From the NCBI GenBank assembly GCA_013306675.1, contig JABLUY010000368.1:1-25968 (forward strand): DNA of 25,968 nucleotides, in the 5' to 3' direction. Shown one piece after another: positions 8,339 to 19,800 of this stretch (the stretch's first letter is position 1; each line of letters starts with the position of its first letter). The position numbers and the translations under genes are program-made. The notes below the pieces were generated by a model. It saw only the letters and a list, made by a program, of their open reading frames with translations, was not told the DNA's origin and did not search any database. This DNA comes from Thraustochytrium sp. TN22. Taxonomy: Eukaryota > Sar > Bigyra > Thraustochytrida > Thraustochytriidae.

Positions 8339-8870
8339 CCTCCCTCGCCGGCCCGCCGCGCGCGCCGCGCGCCAGCCCGCCGCCGCCGCCGCCGCCGCGC
8401 CGCGCCGCGCCGCGCCGCTCGCAGCCGCGCGCGCGCGCGAGACGGCCTTTGCGCGCCCGACTCGCCTCGCCTCGGGTCGCGCGGCGCGCGTGCTGTTGCA
8501 CCGCCGGGGCAGCCTCGAGGGGGCTCCGCAGGACTTTGGGCCTCGGTACGGGGTGTGCGAAACACGACCAATGCAGGGGCTCGGGGAAACTTGCTTCGCA
8601 GCCTGCCCCTGCCCGGAGGAACGCCAAGGTCTGGGGCGTTCTTTCCGTTCCGAGAGAGGTTCGTTCCGTTGTTCAGGTGCGCGCGTTCTTTGCTGCCAGT
8701 GCGCGACTTGGAGATGAGGCTGCGGCACTGCAGTGCCGCTCGAGGTGGCCGGCCTGGGCGGCCGCGGGGAGCTAGTACTCGCTCACTGTCAGTCAGGCTG
8801 TTGAGCTGCAGCGACAGCGACCCGGCGGATCTCGGACAGATCAAAAGCGCACGCCGGCCCGGCGAGGAGC
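8339..8870. promoter_or_regulatory. Divergent spacer between the giant gene and the TRIC-like gene
   Basis: This 532-bp spacer must hold the promoters of both genes, which point away from each other. On the giant-gene side a GCGCC pentamer is repeated about four to five times at 8394-8418, preceded by a (GCC)n run. The TRIC-side half (about 8500-8870) has mixed composition and no clear pentamer. The giant frame stays open through most of it, but the translation is Arg/Ala-rich and shows no conserved motif. No TATA box is evident. Confidence 0.55.
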
Positions 8871-9752
8871 ATGGAGCAGGTCATGCAGGCCGAGCTGGCG
8901 CGCGCCAGGGCGTGGCTGCTGGTGGGCAGCGGCGCCCAAGACTGCGGGGCGGACGAGGCGGGCGGCGGCGCACAGGCGTGCTGGGTGCCGGCGGCGCCAC
9001 AGGGCCTGGAGACCGCGTGGCTGCTCGTGTACTGCGTGTATGTGGTGCAGGCAGGCGCCGCGGCCATGGACGAGGAGACACACAGGGCGCGCTGGGTCAA
9101 GTCGCTCGTCATGTGCTGCCTCGCGGGCTTCGGAGGCAGCCTCATCAACCCGGGGCTGCTCGGCGTGCCGGCGCCGCCGCTCGCGGACGCGCGCTTCGTC
9201 GGCAGCATGGCGCTGGCATGGATCCTCTACCACAACGCGCTGCTAGGCAACATGTGGCGCGCGCTGCTGCGCCTCTGGCCCGTGCAGGTGCTCCTACCCG
9301 TGGGCTACGAGATCTTTCGGTGCAAGGTCATCTTCGCCTGGTTCGGCAAGGCCGTGTTCCATCTGCCGCCCTCGGCGCGATGGCTCGCGCCCGTTCTCTG
9401 CGGCACGCTCGGCGGCAGCGGCGGCGGCCTGCTGCCCTGGGACAAGGGGCTACGCCCGCTCGACGACGGGGCGCCCTGGACCATGGAGAGCGCCTTTTAC
9501 GTCACACTCGTCTACCACTACTTCGACTTTGTCGTGCAGCCCACCTGCTCCGAAGACTTCAAGGAGGCGCTTCGCGCCGCGCTCGTGCTGGTGCTGGTGC
9601 TAGCGCGGCTCTTCCCGCGCCTAGCCGAGACGCTGCTGGGGCCGCTGCGCCTCGTGCTGCGGGCCACCTTTGGGCTTGGCGTGCCGCCATCCGCCGACGC
9701 CGCCGACGCCGCTGGGGCTCGAGCGCCGCCCAAGCGTACCAAGGCAAGCTGA
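8871..9752 (+). CDS. TRIC-like cation channel (TMEM38-type membrane protein)
   Basis: A 293-residue protein with about seven hydrophobic segments (approximately 45-65, 76-98, 106-127, 131-154, 168-188, 205-222 and 233-252). TRIC channels are trimeric monovalent-cation channels of the ER/SR that carry counter-currents during Ca2+ release. The resemblance is in the pattern WVKSLVMCCLAGFGGSLI at residue 75 (compare the Gly-rich second helix of TRIC) and GTLGGSGGGLLPWDKGLRP at about 178 (compare the TRIC 'KGxG' helix), followed by PWTMESAFYVTLVYH. Spacing of the segments also fits. This is pattern recognition and not a strong identity; another small polytopic family is possible. The Met at 8871 is the first in frame with a normal N-terminus. 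The C-terminal tail is Ala/Lys-rich and probably cytosolic. It is convergent with the next gene, 81 bp apart. Confidence 0.5.
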   Translation: MEQVMQAELARARAWLLVGSGAQDCGADEAGGGAQACWVPAAPQGLETAWLLVYCVYVVQAGAAAMDEETHRARWVKSLVMCCLAGFGGSLINPGLLGVPAPPLADARFVGSMALAWILYHNALLGNMWRALLRLWPVQVLLPVGYEIFRCKVIFAWFGKAVFHLPPSARWLAPVLCGTLGGSGGGLLPWDKGLRPLDDGAPWTMESAFYVTLVYHYFDFVVQPTCSEDFKEALRAALVLVLVLARLFPRLAETLLGPLRLVLRATFGLGVPPSADAADAAGARAPPKRTKAS

Positions 9753-9771
9753 CCGCAACTTCGGTTTTCTC

Positions 9772-9777
9772 TTTATT
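9772..9777 (-). terminator. AATAAA polyadenylation-type signal for the 9834-10446 gene
   Basis: On the minus strand AATAAA lies about 57 nt past the stop codon of the small Gly/Pro/Tyr-rich gene. Cleavage 15-25 nt further would place the mRNA end at about the TRIC-like stop codon, so the two convergent transcripts may overlap. Similar hexamers were not noticed after the other stop codons. Confidence 0.4.
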
Positions 9778-9833
9778 CTCACCCAGTTTACTTACTATCA
9801 GAGCCTCCCTGCCGGCGGTCGGCGTTGTGCTCC

Positions 9834-10446
9834 TTACTTGAAGAACTTGCCAAACTTGCCAAACTTGCCAAACTTGCCGAACTTTCCAAACTTGTGCTTG
9901 TGGTGCTTGTAGCCCTTGTAGCCCTTGTGTTTGTAGCCGCCGCCCATGTGCTTGGGAGGCTTGTACTGTTGCGTGGTGCGCGCGATCCTTCACATTAGTC
10001 TGCGAACCACCCGGCCTCGTTGTCGGCCCGTCATGCGGACAAGGACAAGATAAACGTACGCCATGGGCGTGGCCCGCAGGGCCCGCGTAGCCCGGCCCCG
10101 GCGGCGCGTAGACGGGCTGCGGCGGGCCGTGGTGGCCGTAGGCGCCATAAGCGCCTCCCGGCGGCGGCGGCGGGCCCTGGTGGTGGTGGTGCTGCTGCGG
10201 CGGCGGCCCCTGGTGGTACTGCTGCGGCGGCTGCTGCACGTTCACGTACACCGCCGTCTGCCGCGGCGGCACGTAGGCCGCCGCGGGCGCCGGCGCGTAC
10301 TGCTGCTGCGGCGGCGGCGCTTGCGGCGCCTGCTGGTACCCCGGCGGCTGCGCGTAGGCCGGCGGCGCGCTGGCCGAGGCGCCGATCGCCTGCTGGTAAA
10401 TGGCCTTGCCGGCGCTCGCCTGCGCCGCGTACGGGTTGTACGCCAT
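9834..10446 (-). CDS. Small Gly/Pro/Tyr-rich protein with (KFG)n tail, two exons
   Basis: Exons are 10060-10446 and 9834-9965 (minus strand), giving 172 residues. The N-terminal part (MAYNPYAAQASAGKAIYQQA) leads into a Pro/Gln/Tyr/His-rich region with PPGYQQ, YAPAPAAAYVPP, QQHHHHQGPPPPPGG and YGAYGHHGPP. The second exon starts YKPPKHMGGGYKHKGYKGY, followed by repeated KFG units and a final FFK. This plan (XYPP-like front, Lys/His/Gly-rich tail with KFGK repeats and a basic-aromatic end) resembles plant GPRP proteins and similar protist proteins, whose function is poorly known. The charge and repeat pattern suggest an intrinsically disordered protein; any role in membrane binding or condensate formation is inference. 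The start is the only Met before the conserved-looking front, and a GCGCC repeat lies just upstream. Confidence 0.8.
9966..10059 (-). other. Spliceosomal intron of the small Gly/Pro/Tyr-rich gene (94 nt, phase 0)
   Basis: On the minus strand it begins GTACGT and ends CGCAACAG, with a branch-site-like CTAAT about 30 nt before the 3' splice site. Without splicing the frame reads into an unrelated Gln/Val-rich sequence; with splicing it joins HAHG to YKPPKHMGGG and the regular KFG tail, ending in TAA at 9834-9836. No polypyrimidine tract is seen. Confidence 0.85.
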
Positions 10447-10862
10447 GCTCCCCGCCGCGCCGCGCCGCGCCTGCGATGCGGAGCGAAGCGTTGCTGATGG
10501 ATTGCCCGCCCCCGGCCGCCGCGCGGGCTCGTCTCGGACTCTCGGCCGCCGCCTCCGCGCCGCGGCGTGCCCGATCTTGGCGGATATCCTCGACCGCGGC
10601 GCAAAGCGGCGCAACGGGCAAATGGGCCTCTTTTCAAACGGTCACGGGGTTCTCGCGGTTCGAAGAGCAGGGAGGGCCGCCAGCGCGCAGCGCGGCGCGG
10701 CGCGGCGCGGCGCGGCGGCGCGGGCAGATCGCGCTGCAGCGCGGCGACGGGCAGCGCTCGCCTCCCCTGGCCTCGCCTCCCCTTTTCTCCCGCTCGCCGC
10801 GAGCTCGGTCGGGCCGGGTCGGCGCGGCGCGGCGCGGCGCGGCGCGTCTTTGGGTGTCAAGC
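10447..10862. promoter_or_regulatory. Divergent spacer between the Gly/Pro/Tyr-rich gene and DYNC2H1
   Basis: This 416-bp spacer serves two divergent genes. Three (GGCGC)n blocks are present: 10452-10471 next to the minus-strand start codon, 10690-10717 in the middle, and 10821-10846, which ends 17 bp before the dynein ATG. Both flanks therefore carry the same motif on their own coding strand. The dynein frame is open through the spacer, but its translation is Ala/Arg low complexity. No TATA box is evident. Confidence 0.55.
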
Positions 10863-13800
10863 ATGGAGGATGAGGTCGTGCAGTGCGCGCTGGGCCTGCT
10901 GGGCGCGCGCGGGGAGGACGAGCGGCGGCCCGAGGCGGACGAGGAAACGCGCGCGACGATTGCGAGGTTCCTGGGCGATGCCAAGGTGCGGAGCCTGCTG
11001 GTCAGCTGGGACGAAAACGCAGGCGCGCTGGGAGCCACGACGGAGGTGGAGGACACGCTGCGGTCCAAGCGCGCGCAAAAGGGGAGCGTAAGGCTCGCGG
11101 GCTTCGTCAAGAAGACCTGCGGCGCCGTGGGCGACGTGAGCCGCGACCTGGTAGCTACCAGCGGCTGCTCCGTGGAGGACTTGTACTATTGCCTGCATGA
11201 AGTGTACGGGCCCGCGGCCGGCGGGCCGGCTCGCGAACTCGTGAGCCGGCTCGACGACGACCTGCGCGAGGTGGTCTCGTCGCAGGGCGTTCTCGGGCTT
11301 GACGAGGAGCTCCTGCACTGGGAGAACCAGCGCAAGGGTAAGGCGGTGGCAGCTGCCGTGCGCCAGCTCGCCGAGGCGGCGCGCGTGTCGCCCTCGGAGC
11401 TCGTGGAGGTATGCGGCACGGCGCTGCACGAGCTCCCAGACGCAGGCTATCCTGCGGACCGGCTCAAGGCGCTCGTTGGCGTGCTCGAGGCGCAGCACGT
11501 CTTTGGGGGCTTCGCCGCCGATCCTGCCGCAGACTTCGGCAGCACAGGTGGCGGCAGCGGCGGCAAGACCCCCTCCGCCTACGCCTCCTCCTCGTCCTCC
11601 GTGTGGGAGCTCTCGCGGTCTGCCCTGCAAGAGGGCGTGCGCGTCGCCACCCAGTGGGTCTCGCTTTTGGAGGAGCTGCGGCTCGAGACGGCCTCGGCGG
11701 CCAAGCTCCTGCAGCGCCTCGAGGACGTCGCGCGCGTTCGCACCACGCAGGAGGAGCTGCGGCGCCTGCTGCCGGACGAAGCGCACGAGGATGACGACGA
11801 CGAAGGAGGCGAGAGCGTCGGCGACAGCAACAATCGCGATGAGGTCGCCGAAAGCAAGACGGCAGGGACGCGGCGGTCCGCCATTGCCTCGCTCTTCGCG
11901 TCCGACAAAGCCTGGGACAGCGCGTTGCTGCGGTTTGAAAGCCGCTTCTCGCAGCTGGAAAAGGCGGTGGCCGGCAAGCTGCGCGCGCGCCTCGCCTCCG
12001 TGGGGCCAGAGCGTATGCTCGGTCTCTTGGTGCAGTACAAGACAGTGATGATGCGCGGGCAGCTGCGCGGCATGCTCATGGCCGAGCGCGAAACAGCGCT
12101 AGCTGGCATCGCGCGTACCGTCGATGAGATGGAGGCGGAGTTCGAGGCGCGCAGCGGTGCGCCGCCGGCCACCAAGGCCAACACCTCGCCCACGCTGGCC
12201 GGCGTGGTGTGGGCCAAGCAGCTTCTGGGCGCGCTCGACGCGCTTACCGAGACGCTGCGCGAGCTCTTCGACGAGATGGACGCCTGCGAACGCGTGCTGG
12301 AAAATGCACGCGCGCTGGCGGCGCGCATCGAGTCGTGGCAAGCTGACCTCTTTCGCGAGTGGTGCGCCGACGTGGACGAGGACTCCAACGAGCTCGGGCT
12401 CTCGGGCCAGCTGCTGGAAATCGACTTGGACGGCCTCCTTCGTGTCAACTTCTCAGAGCGCCTGGTCACCTTGCTGCGCGAGGTGCGCCAGTTCACCGAG
12501 CTCGGGCTCAAGGTGCCTTCGCGCGTGCGCGACCTGGCCAAGCGCGCCGAGCAGCTGTACCACCATGGCGTCATGCTCAAGAAGACGGCGATGCTCTTCA
12601 ATTCCATGGAGGCGCAGATCATCCCGTCGCAAAAGGCCATGCTGCTGGACGCCCTGGTCGAGTTCGAGACTCAGGTCACGCAGCACAAGACGGTGTGGGA
12701 CGAGCGGAGTGACCCGGCCGCGTGCCGCGCGTACGTGAATCAGCTGCGTCGCGCCGCGGACAAACTCACCAGCGAGAACCGGCAGCTACAAAAGGCGCAC
12801 GTTGCGCTGGGCCAGCTTACTGTGCAGCTCATGGACATTGACCTCTTGAGGCACGGCGAGCGCTGGCGCGCGCAGTGGGGCAAGATGACGGCGCTCGTGA
12901 ACCGTCTCGAGGCCGCCTACCCAGCGAAACGTATGCGCGCTTGGAAGGAGCACTGGGACCACCAGGTGTACAAGGCGCTCGAGGCCTCGTATCGCATGGG
13001 GCTCGAGTCGCTGAACGAGCAGTTGGGCGAGATCAAGGCAGAGGTGGTCTACGCCGGCTCCTCGCGCGCCGTGCAGTTCCGTCCGCCGCTTGAGGAGCTA
13101 CGCGCCGCCTACTTTCGCAAGATGAGGCGCTTCATTGCCATCCCGGCCGCCTTCGAGGGACTGGGCGGTGCTTCGCGAGGCCTCTTCACCAAGATGGCCG
13201 ACCGCAACGCCGACGCGCTCGTGCAGGTGTACTGCAAGGCGGACGACCTCTTCTCGCGCCTGGAGCAGGTGTGCGCAGACCTCGCGCCGCACGTCGCGCT
13301 AGCCCGCGTCGCCGACCTCGATGCGCTCATCGAGCACCTGCAGCTGTCGTCCGCGTCCGATTTCGAGGTCAACCTCAAGGCGCTCAAGGCGCGGCGCAAG
13401 GAGGTGGACAAGGTCCAGGACTTTTGCAAGGTCGACTGCTTCGCGCTGAGCACCGTGCCGCTCAAGATGGCGGCGCAGGATCAGCTGACGCGCCTGAGCG
13501 ACGCGCTCCTGCTCGCGCTGCGCCGGAGCGTGCTGTCCGCGCTGCACGAGGTCGACCAGTACCTGGACGCTTCCATGACGCGGCTGAGCACGCGGCCTGA
13601 GACCATTGCGCAGATCAGCGAGGCGACGGCGGAGTGGAACCGCATTGCAGAGGCCAAGCCGGCGCTCAAGCTGCGCTGGGACCGCGCCGAGCCGGCGCGC
13701 AAGCTGCTGCTTACGCACAGCGAGCAGGTCGACGTCTCCGAGGTGCTGGAGGTGCACGCGCGGCTGCCGGCACTTTGGGAGAACTTTGAAGTGGCACTCT

Positions 13801-16800
13801 TGGCGTTTGAGGACATGGTCCAGGATCAGCGCGAGGCGCTAAAGGCGCGCGTGGACGACGATGTCGAGGCGTGTCGCCAGCGCATCGCGCAGTTCGCCTC
13901 GCGGTGGACCTCGCTCAAGCCGGATGCCGCGGCGCTGGACTGGTCGCAGGACGCTGCCGTGGAGGCTGTTCTGGAAGAGCTCAACGAGTGGGCCGAACAG
14001 TTCGCCGAGGTGGACCAGGCCGCCGCGGAGTGCACCGCGAACTGCGAGCACTTCGAGCTGCCGGCACCGGCCTTCGAGGCGCTCGACGCCGTGAAGCGCG
14101 ATTACGAGACCGCCAAGGCGGAGTGGGACAGCTTTCGCGGATTCAAGCAGGACCTGGACGCGCTGCGCGCGCAGGACTGGCTCTCGTTCCGCACGAAGAT
14201 CTACGACGCCGAGGACCTTGCACGCAAGTGGCTCGACAGCTTCAAGGGCCAGGCGCGCGGGCCGGTGCTGGACCACGTTGCGGCTGTCTGTGAACAGCTG
14301 CGCAGGGCCGTGCCGGCGCTCAAGTTCATGCGCGGCGAGCCATTCAAGGAGGAGCACTGGTCGACGCTCTTCCGCAAGCTGGGCATCCCCAAGACGGTCT
14401 CGCTGCAGAACCTGTGTTTCGGTCACTTTGCCGATGTCCTGGACGCCGTTGCAGACAATCTGCAGTTCGCCAAGGACATGACAGCGCGCGCGCAGGGCGA
14501 GGTGACGATCCGCGAGGCGATTCTGGAGCTCAAGGCGTGGGCCGAGACGGCGGCCGTGGAGTTCATGGACCACGAGGAGGACGGCCGCGTGACCCCGCTC
14601 ATCAAGAACTGGCGCGATGTGCTCACGGAGCTGGGCGACAACCAAAGCCTGCTGGCGTCGCTCAAGGAGTCGCCCTACTACAAACCGTTCGAGCAGCAGG
14701 CCGCCGTGTACGAGCACCAGATGGCCGATCTGGACGCATGTCTCGGCATGATGAAGCAGGTACAGCGCAAGTGGCTCTACCTGGAGCCGATCTTTAACAA
14801 AGGTGCGCTGCCGGCGGAGGCCGGCCGGTTTCGCCGCATCGATGAGGACTGGGTGGACATTATGCACAAGCTGGCGGCGGACCCGCGGCTCTTCGCGCTC
14901 TGCGACGAGTCCTCCTTCCCGCGCCTGCGAGACACGCTCACCACGGTCTGTGACCAGCTGGAGCGCTGCCAAAAGGCCCTGGCCGACTTCCTCGAGGAGA
15001 AGCGCAGCCGGCTGCCGCGCTTCTACTTCATCGGCGACGACGACCTGCTGGAAATTCTCGGCCAGGCGCGCAACCCGGCTGTGATCCAGTCGCACCTCAA
15101 GAAACTCTTCCAGGGCATCCACTCGGTGCGCTTCAGCGAGGACGGCGCCTCAAGCATCGAGGCGGTGTGTTCGAGCGCCGGCGAAGAGGTCCGCCTTGAG
15201 CGGCCCGTGGCCGTGACAGATCGCGTGGAGGACTGGCTCCAGGAGCTGAGCGACGAGGTGCGGCACACGCTGCAGGTACAGCTGGTGCGATGCGTGCACG
15301 AGAAGCAGGTCTCGCTGGGCGCCTTCCCAAGCCAGGTGCTCTGCCTGGCGGAGGCCATCAAGTTCACCTCGCGGTGCGAGCACGCCATCAAGCAGGACAA
15401 GGTGGGCTCGCTCAAGAAGCTGCTGCGCAAGACGTTGCACGGGTACACGAGCGCGCAAGACCTGGATGCGCTGAGCCAGCTCAAGGTGAAGGCGCTGATT
15501 CTCGACCTCGTGCATAAGATTGCGGTCTGCGAGGAGCTCGAGGAGGCCGGCGTCACATCAACGCAGGACTGGCACTGGGAAAAGCAGCTGCGCTACTATC
15601 TGACACAGGACAACGCCTGCGTGGCGCGCATGTGCGACGCGGAGATGCGATACACGTACGAGTACTGGGGCAATGCGCCCAAGCTCGTGCACACGCCGCT
15701 CACGGACAAGTGCTACCTGACGCTGACGCAGGGCATGCACATGGGCTTTGGCGGCTCTCCGTACGGCCCGGCTGGCACGGGCAAGACGGAGTCCGTCAAG
15801 GCGCTGGGCGCCTGCCTGGGTCGCCAGGTGCTCGTATTCTGCTGCGACGAGGGCCTCGACACGCAGAGCATGGGGCGCATCTTTACCGGCCTGGTCAAGT
15901 GCGGCGCGTGGGGCTGCTTCGACGAGTTTAACCGCCTCAAGGAAGACCAGCTCTCGGCCGTTTCGCAGCAGATCCAGGTCATTCAGGCCGCGATCAAGGC
16001 CAAGTCGCGCGAGGTGCGGCTCCTGGGCAAGCCGGTCGACGTCGACCCCAACGCCGGCATCTTCGTCACCATGAACCCGGCCGGAAAGGGCTACGGCGGT
16101 CGCTCGCGCCTGCCGGACAACCTGAAGCAGCTCTTCCGGCCGGTGGCCATGTCACGCCCGGACAATAACCTCATCGCCGAGGTCATTCTCTATGCGGAGG
16201 GCTTCGGCGAGGCGCGCACGCTTGGTGAGAAGCTCGTCTCGCTGTACGCGCTATCGCGTCAGCTGCTCAGCCCGCAGCAGCACTACGACTGGGGGCTGCG
16301 CGCCATGAAGGCGGTGCTCAACACGGGCGGCAAGCTGGTCGCGTCCGCAAAGCGGCGGCAGGGCGGCGAGGGCGGCGGCTCGGCCGCGGCTCTGGACCCG
16401 GACGAGGAACGCGCGCTGCTGATCCAGGCAATCCGCGTCAACACGCTCTCAAAGCTGACCTTCGAGGACACGCGCGCATTCGAGGGGCTCATCCGCGACG
16501 TCTTTCCCGGGACGCGTAGCGCCGACGTAGCGGACGCGGACCTGGAGGAGGCGATCCGTGCGGTTATGACGGAGGAGTTGAAGCTCGTGCACAACGAATC
16601 GCAGGTGCGCAAGATGCTGCAGCTCAAGGAGTCCCTGGACCAGCGCATGGGCTGTGTCGTGGTGGGGCCCAGCGGCTGCGGCAAGACGACGCTGTGGCGC
16701 GTGCTGCGCGCTGCGCTCCAGCGCACCGGTGCGCAGGTTAAGGTGTACGAGATGAACCCCAAGGCGATGCCGCGCGAGAGGCTCTTGGGCCACATGGACA

Positions 16801-19800
16801 TGGACACGCGCGAGTGGTTCGACGGCGTGCTCACGGATGCAGCGCGCCAGGTCGTCAAGGAGCCCGCCGAGGTACGGTCGTGGATTGTGTGCGACGGCGA
16901 CGTGGATCCGGAATGGATCGAGTCGCTCAACTCGGTGCTGGACGACAACAAGCTGCTCACCATGCCGAACGGCGAGCGCATCTCCTTTGGCGCGAACGTG
17001 AACTTCCTCTTCGAGACGCACGACCTGCGTTTCGCCTCGCCCGCCACGGTCTCGCGCATGGGCATGATCTTCCTCTCGGACGAGGACGTCGATGTGCGTC
17101 GCCTCGTGCAGTGCTGGGCGCCGGCCATGCCGGAGTCTTTCTTTCGCGCGCTGGACTATGTGCGCTCCCGCGTCGGTGACCGACAGGTGGTGGACACCAC
17201 GCTGGTGGGCACCGTGCGCAACGGACTCTCGCACGTGGCCAAGGTGGACCCGGAGGACCAGGCAGCGTACGTGGCGGCGCTCGTGCGCGGTCTGGGCGGC
17301 AACATGACCGTTGGCGAGCGTGAGGACTTTGCGCGCTTCGTCTATGAGCTCGTGGGCGAGGCGACGCCCTCGTCGCGGCGGCCGCTGGACTGCTTCGCGG
17401 ACCGCGGCGTCCTCGTGGCATACGGCGGGCGCAGCGAGCTGGAGGGCGACTTTGCTCGTCTCGGTGCGAGCGGCGCCATCATCCAGACCGTCTCGGTGCA
17501 GCGCAACCTGGACCTGATCGCGCCGTGGATGCAGGCGATGGAGCCCTTCATCCTGGTGGGCCCGCCAGGCTGCGGCAAGACGATGCTGCTCTCGCACTGC
17601 TTCCGGCTCGCGGCACGATCCACGGCCGTGACGACGCTGCACTGCAACGCGCAGACTACGGCGGCGCACGTGATCCAGAAGATCGATCAGGCGTGCTCGC
17701 TGTACTCGACGCCGTCTGGCCGCGTGTACCGGCCGCGCGAGGCAGAGCGGCTCGTGCTCTACCTCAAGGACATCAACCTGCCCAAGCCGGACCAGTACGA
17801 CACATGCATGCTGGTGGCCTTCTTGCAGCAACTGCTCACCAGCAAGGGGTTCTACGACGAGCACCTGGAGTTCTTGGGCGTGGAAAATGTGCAGATTGTC
17901 GCGTCCATGAACCCGGCCACGACCGTCGGGCGGCACGTACTCTCGTCGCGGTTCACGGCGGCTATGCGTATCGCATACGTGGACTATCCGGACGAGGAGG
18001 AGCTGGTGACAATCTTCACCTCGATTCTGGAGACGGCACTGCGCGACACGCGGGCCACGACGAACCTGCGCAAGCTGGCCGAGAGCATGGTGTCCGTGTA
18101 CCGCGAGGTGAAGCAGCGTTTCTCGGTGGACGAACAGCGGCACTACCAGTTCACGCCACGCGACCTAACGGAGTGGGTTCTGGGCATGCTGCGGTACGAC
18201 GACCCAGAGCTCCTCGACGTCTTCGCGTACGAAGCGGCGCGCATCTTCCGCGACCGCCTCGTGGACGAAGCGTCCAAGACGGCCTTTGACAACTTGCTGG
18301 CGAATGTGCTGCGCAAAGAATGGCAGCACCGCGTGGACCGTGGCGCGCTCTTCAGCTCGCTCGGCCAGGACGCTGGCGCGCCGCTGCTGCGCACGACGGC
18401 GGAGGACTTTGAGGCGACCGTGCAACACGGCCTCATGATGTACGAGCGCGAGGAGAGCGAGCTGGACATCCGGCTGTTCCCGGAGATGCTAGAGAACCTC
18501 GCGCAGGTGGACCGCGTGCTGAGCGAGGAGGGCGGCTCGCTCCTGCTGGTGGGCCGCAGCGGCGTTGGTCGGCGCACAGCGGCGATGCTGGTGGCGCACA
18601 TGCGCAAGATGCGCTTCATGACGCCGACGTGCGTATGGCAGAACAAGCGGCGCGCGTTCGCGGCCGACCTGCGGCGCGCCATCGAGTCGGCCGGCGTGGA
18701 GGGCACCGACACGGTGCTGTACGTGGAGGACCACCACCTGTTCGCGGACAGCGTGCTGGAGACGGTGAACTCGCTGCTGTGCAGCGGCGAGGTGCCCGGT
18801 CTGTACAAGCCGGAGGAGCTCGTGCCTCTGGTGGAGTCGGTGCGCGAGGCGATGCAGGACGAGTCGGCCTCGGGATCACCGTACGAGTTCTTTGTGCGCC
18901 GCGTGCAGCGCAAGCTGCACGTGTGCGTGTCGCTGGACCCGACGAACGAGTCCTTCCTACTGCGGTGCGAGAGCAACCCGGCGCTGTACAACCGGTGCTC
19001 GATCCTGTGGTTCGGCACATGGGCCGGCGACACGGTACGCGCGTTTCCCGGGCGGCTGCTCCCGGCCTTCTTCGGCGCCGAGGCGCCCGAGGACTGGGAT
19101 GTGGAGGCGCTGGAGGCCGCGGCGGCTGCCGTGCACGGCACGGTGAGCGGCGCGACGCCGCGCGAGCTAGTCTTTTTGCTGCGCAGCTTCCAGGCTCTGT
19201 ACGAGGGCAAGGCGGGCGCAATCCGCAAGAAGGTGGCGCAGCTGGTGGGCGGCCTGGAGAAGCTCGAGGAGGCAGCCGCAACTGTGGACGACCTGGGCAC
19301 CAAGGCGGTGGACCAGCGTGCAGAGCTGCAGCAAAAGCAGGCGGCCGCGGACGCGTCCATGGACGAGATCACCGAGGCGCTGCAGCTGGCGAGCAAAACG
19401 CGCAAGGAGACCGAGACGCTGTCGGAGGAGCTCAAGAAGGCGGAGGAGGAGACGCTGGCGCGCAAGTCCAAGATCGAGGAGGAGCTCTCGGAGATCCAGC
19501 CTGTCCTGGAGAGCGCGAAGCAGGCGGTGGGTCAGATCAAGTCGGAGAACCTCAACGAGCTGCGCAGCCTCAACACCCCGCCCGAGCCGGTGCGAGACGT
19601 GCTCAGCGCGGTGCTCATGCTGTTGGGCATCCGCGACACCTCGTGGATGTCCATTAAACGGTTCCTGGGCAACCGCGGCGTGAAGGAGGACATTCTGAAC
19701 TTTGACACGCACCGCATCACCACAGACATCCGCTCGCAGGTGATGAAGCTGCTGCGCAGCAAGGGGTCATCGTTTGAAAAGGCGTCCATCCAGCGTGTGT

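Noticed and set aside
8339-8728. Start of the giant protein at the upstream Met (130 extra residues)
   Set aside because: The extra part translates a GC pentamer and other promoter-like sequence into Arg/Ala runs, while the Met at 8338 begins the helical domain. RNA data could overturn this.
7115-9841. 908-codon plus-strand frame spanning the giant gene start and the TRIC-like gene
   Set aside because: It runs through two better supported genes and a promoter spacer, with Arg/Ala/Gly-rich translation and no domain.
10655-10680. tRNA B-box-like GGTTCGAA
   Set aside because: No A box at the right distance and no cloverleaf could be drawn.
10020-10862. Dynein start 281 codons upstream
   Set aside because: That frame crosses the whole divergent promoter and the antisense of the Gly/Pro/Tyr-rich gene. 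The Met at 10863 gives a normal dynein-2 N-terminus.
16449-18143. Long minus-strand frames opposite the dynein gene (564 and 442 codons)
   Set aside because: They lie opposite conserved AAA motifs and result from GC-rich third positions. The translations are His/Arg-rich with no recognisable domain.
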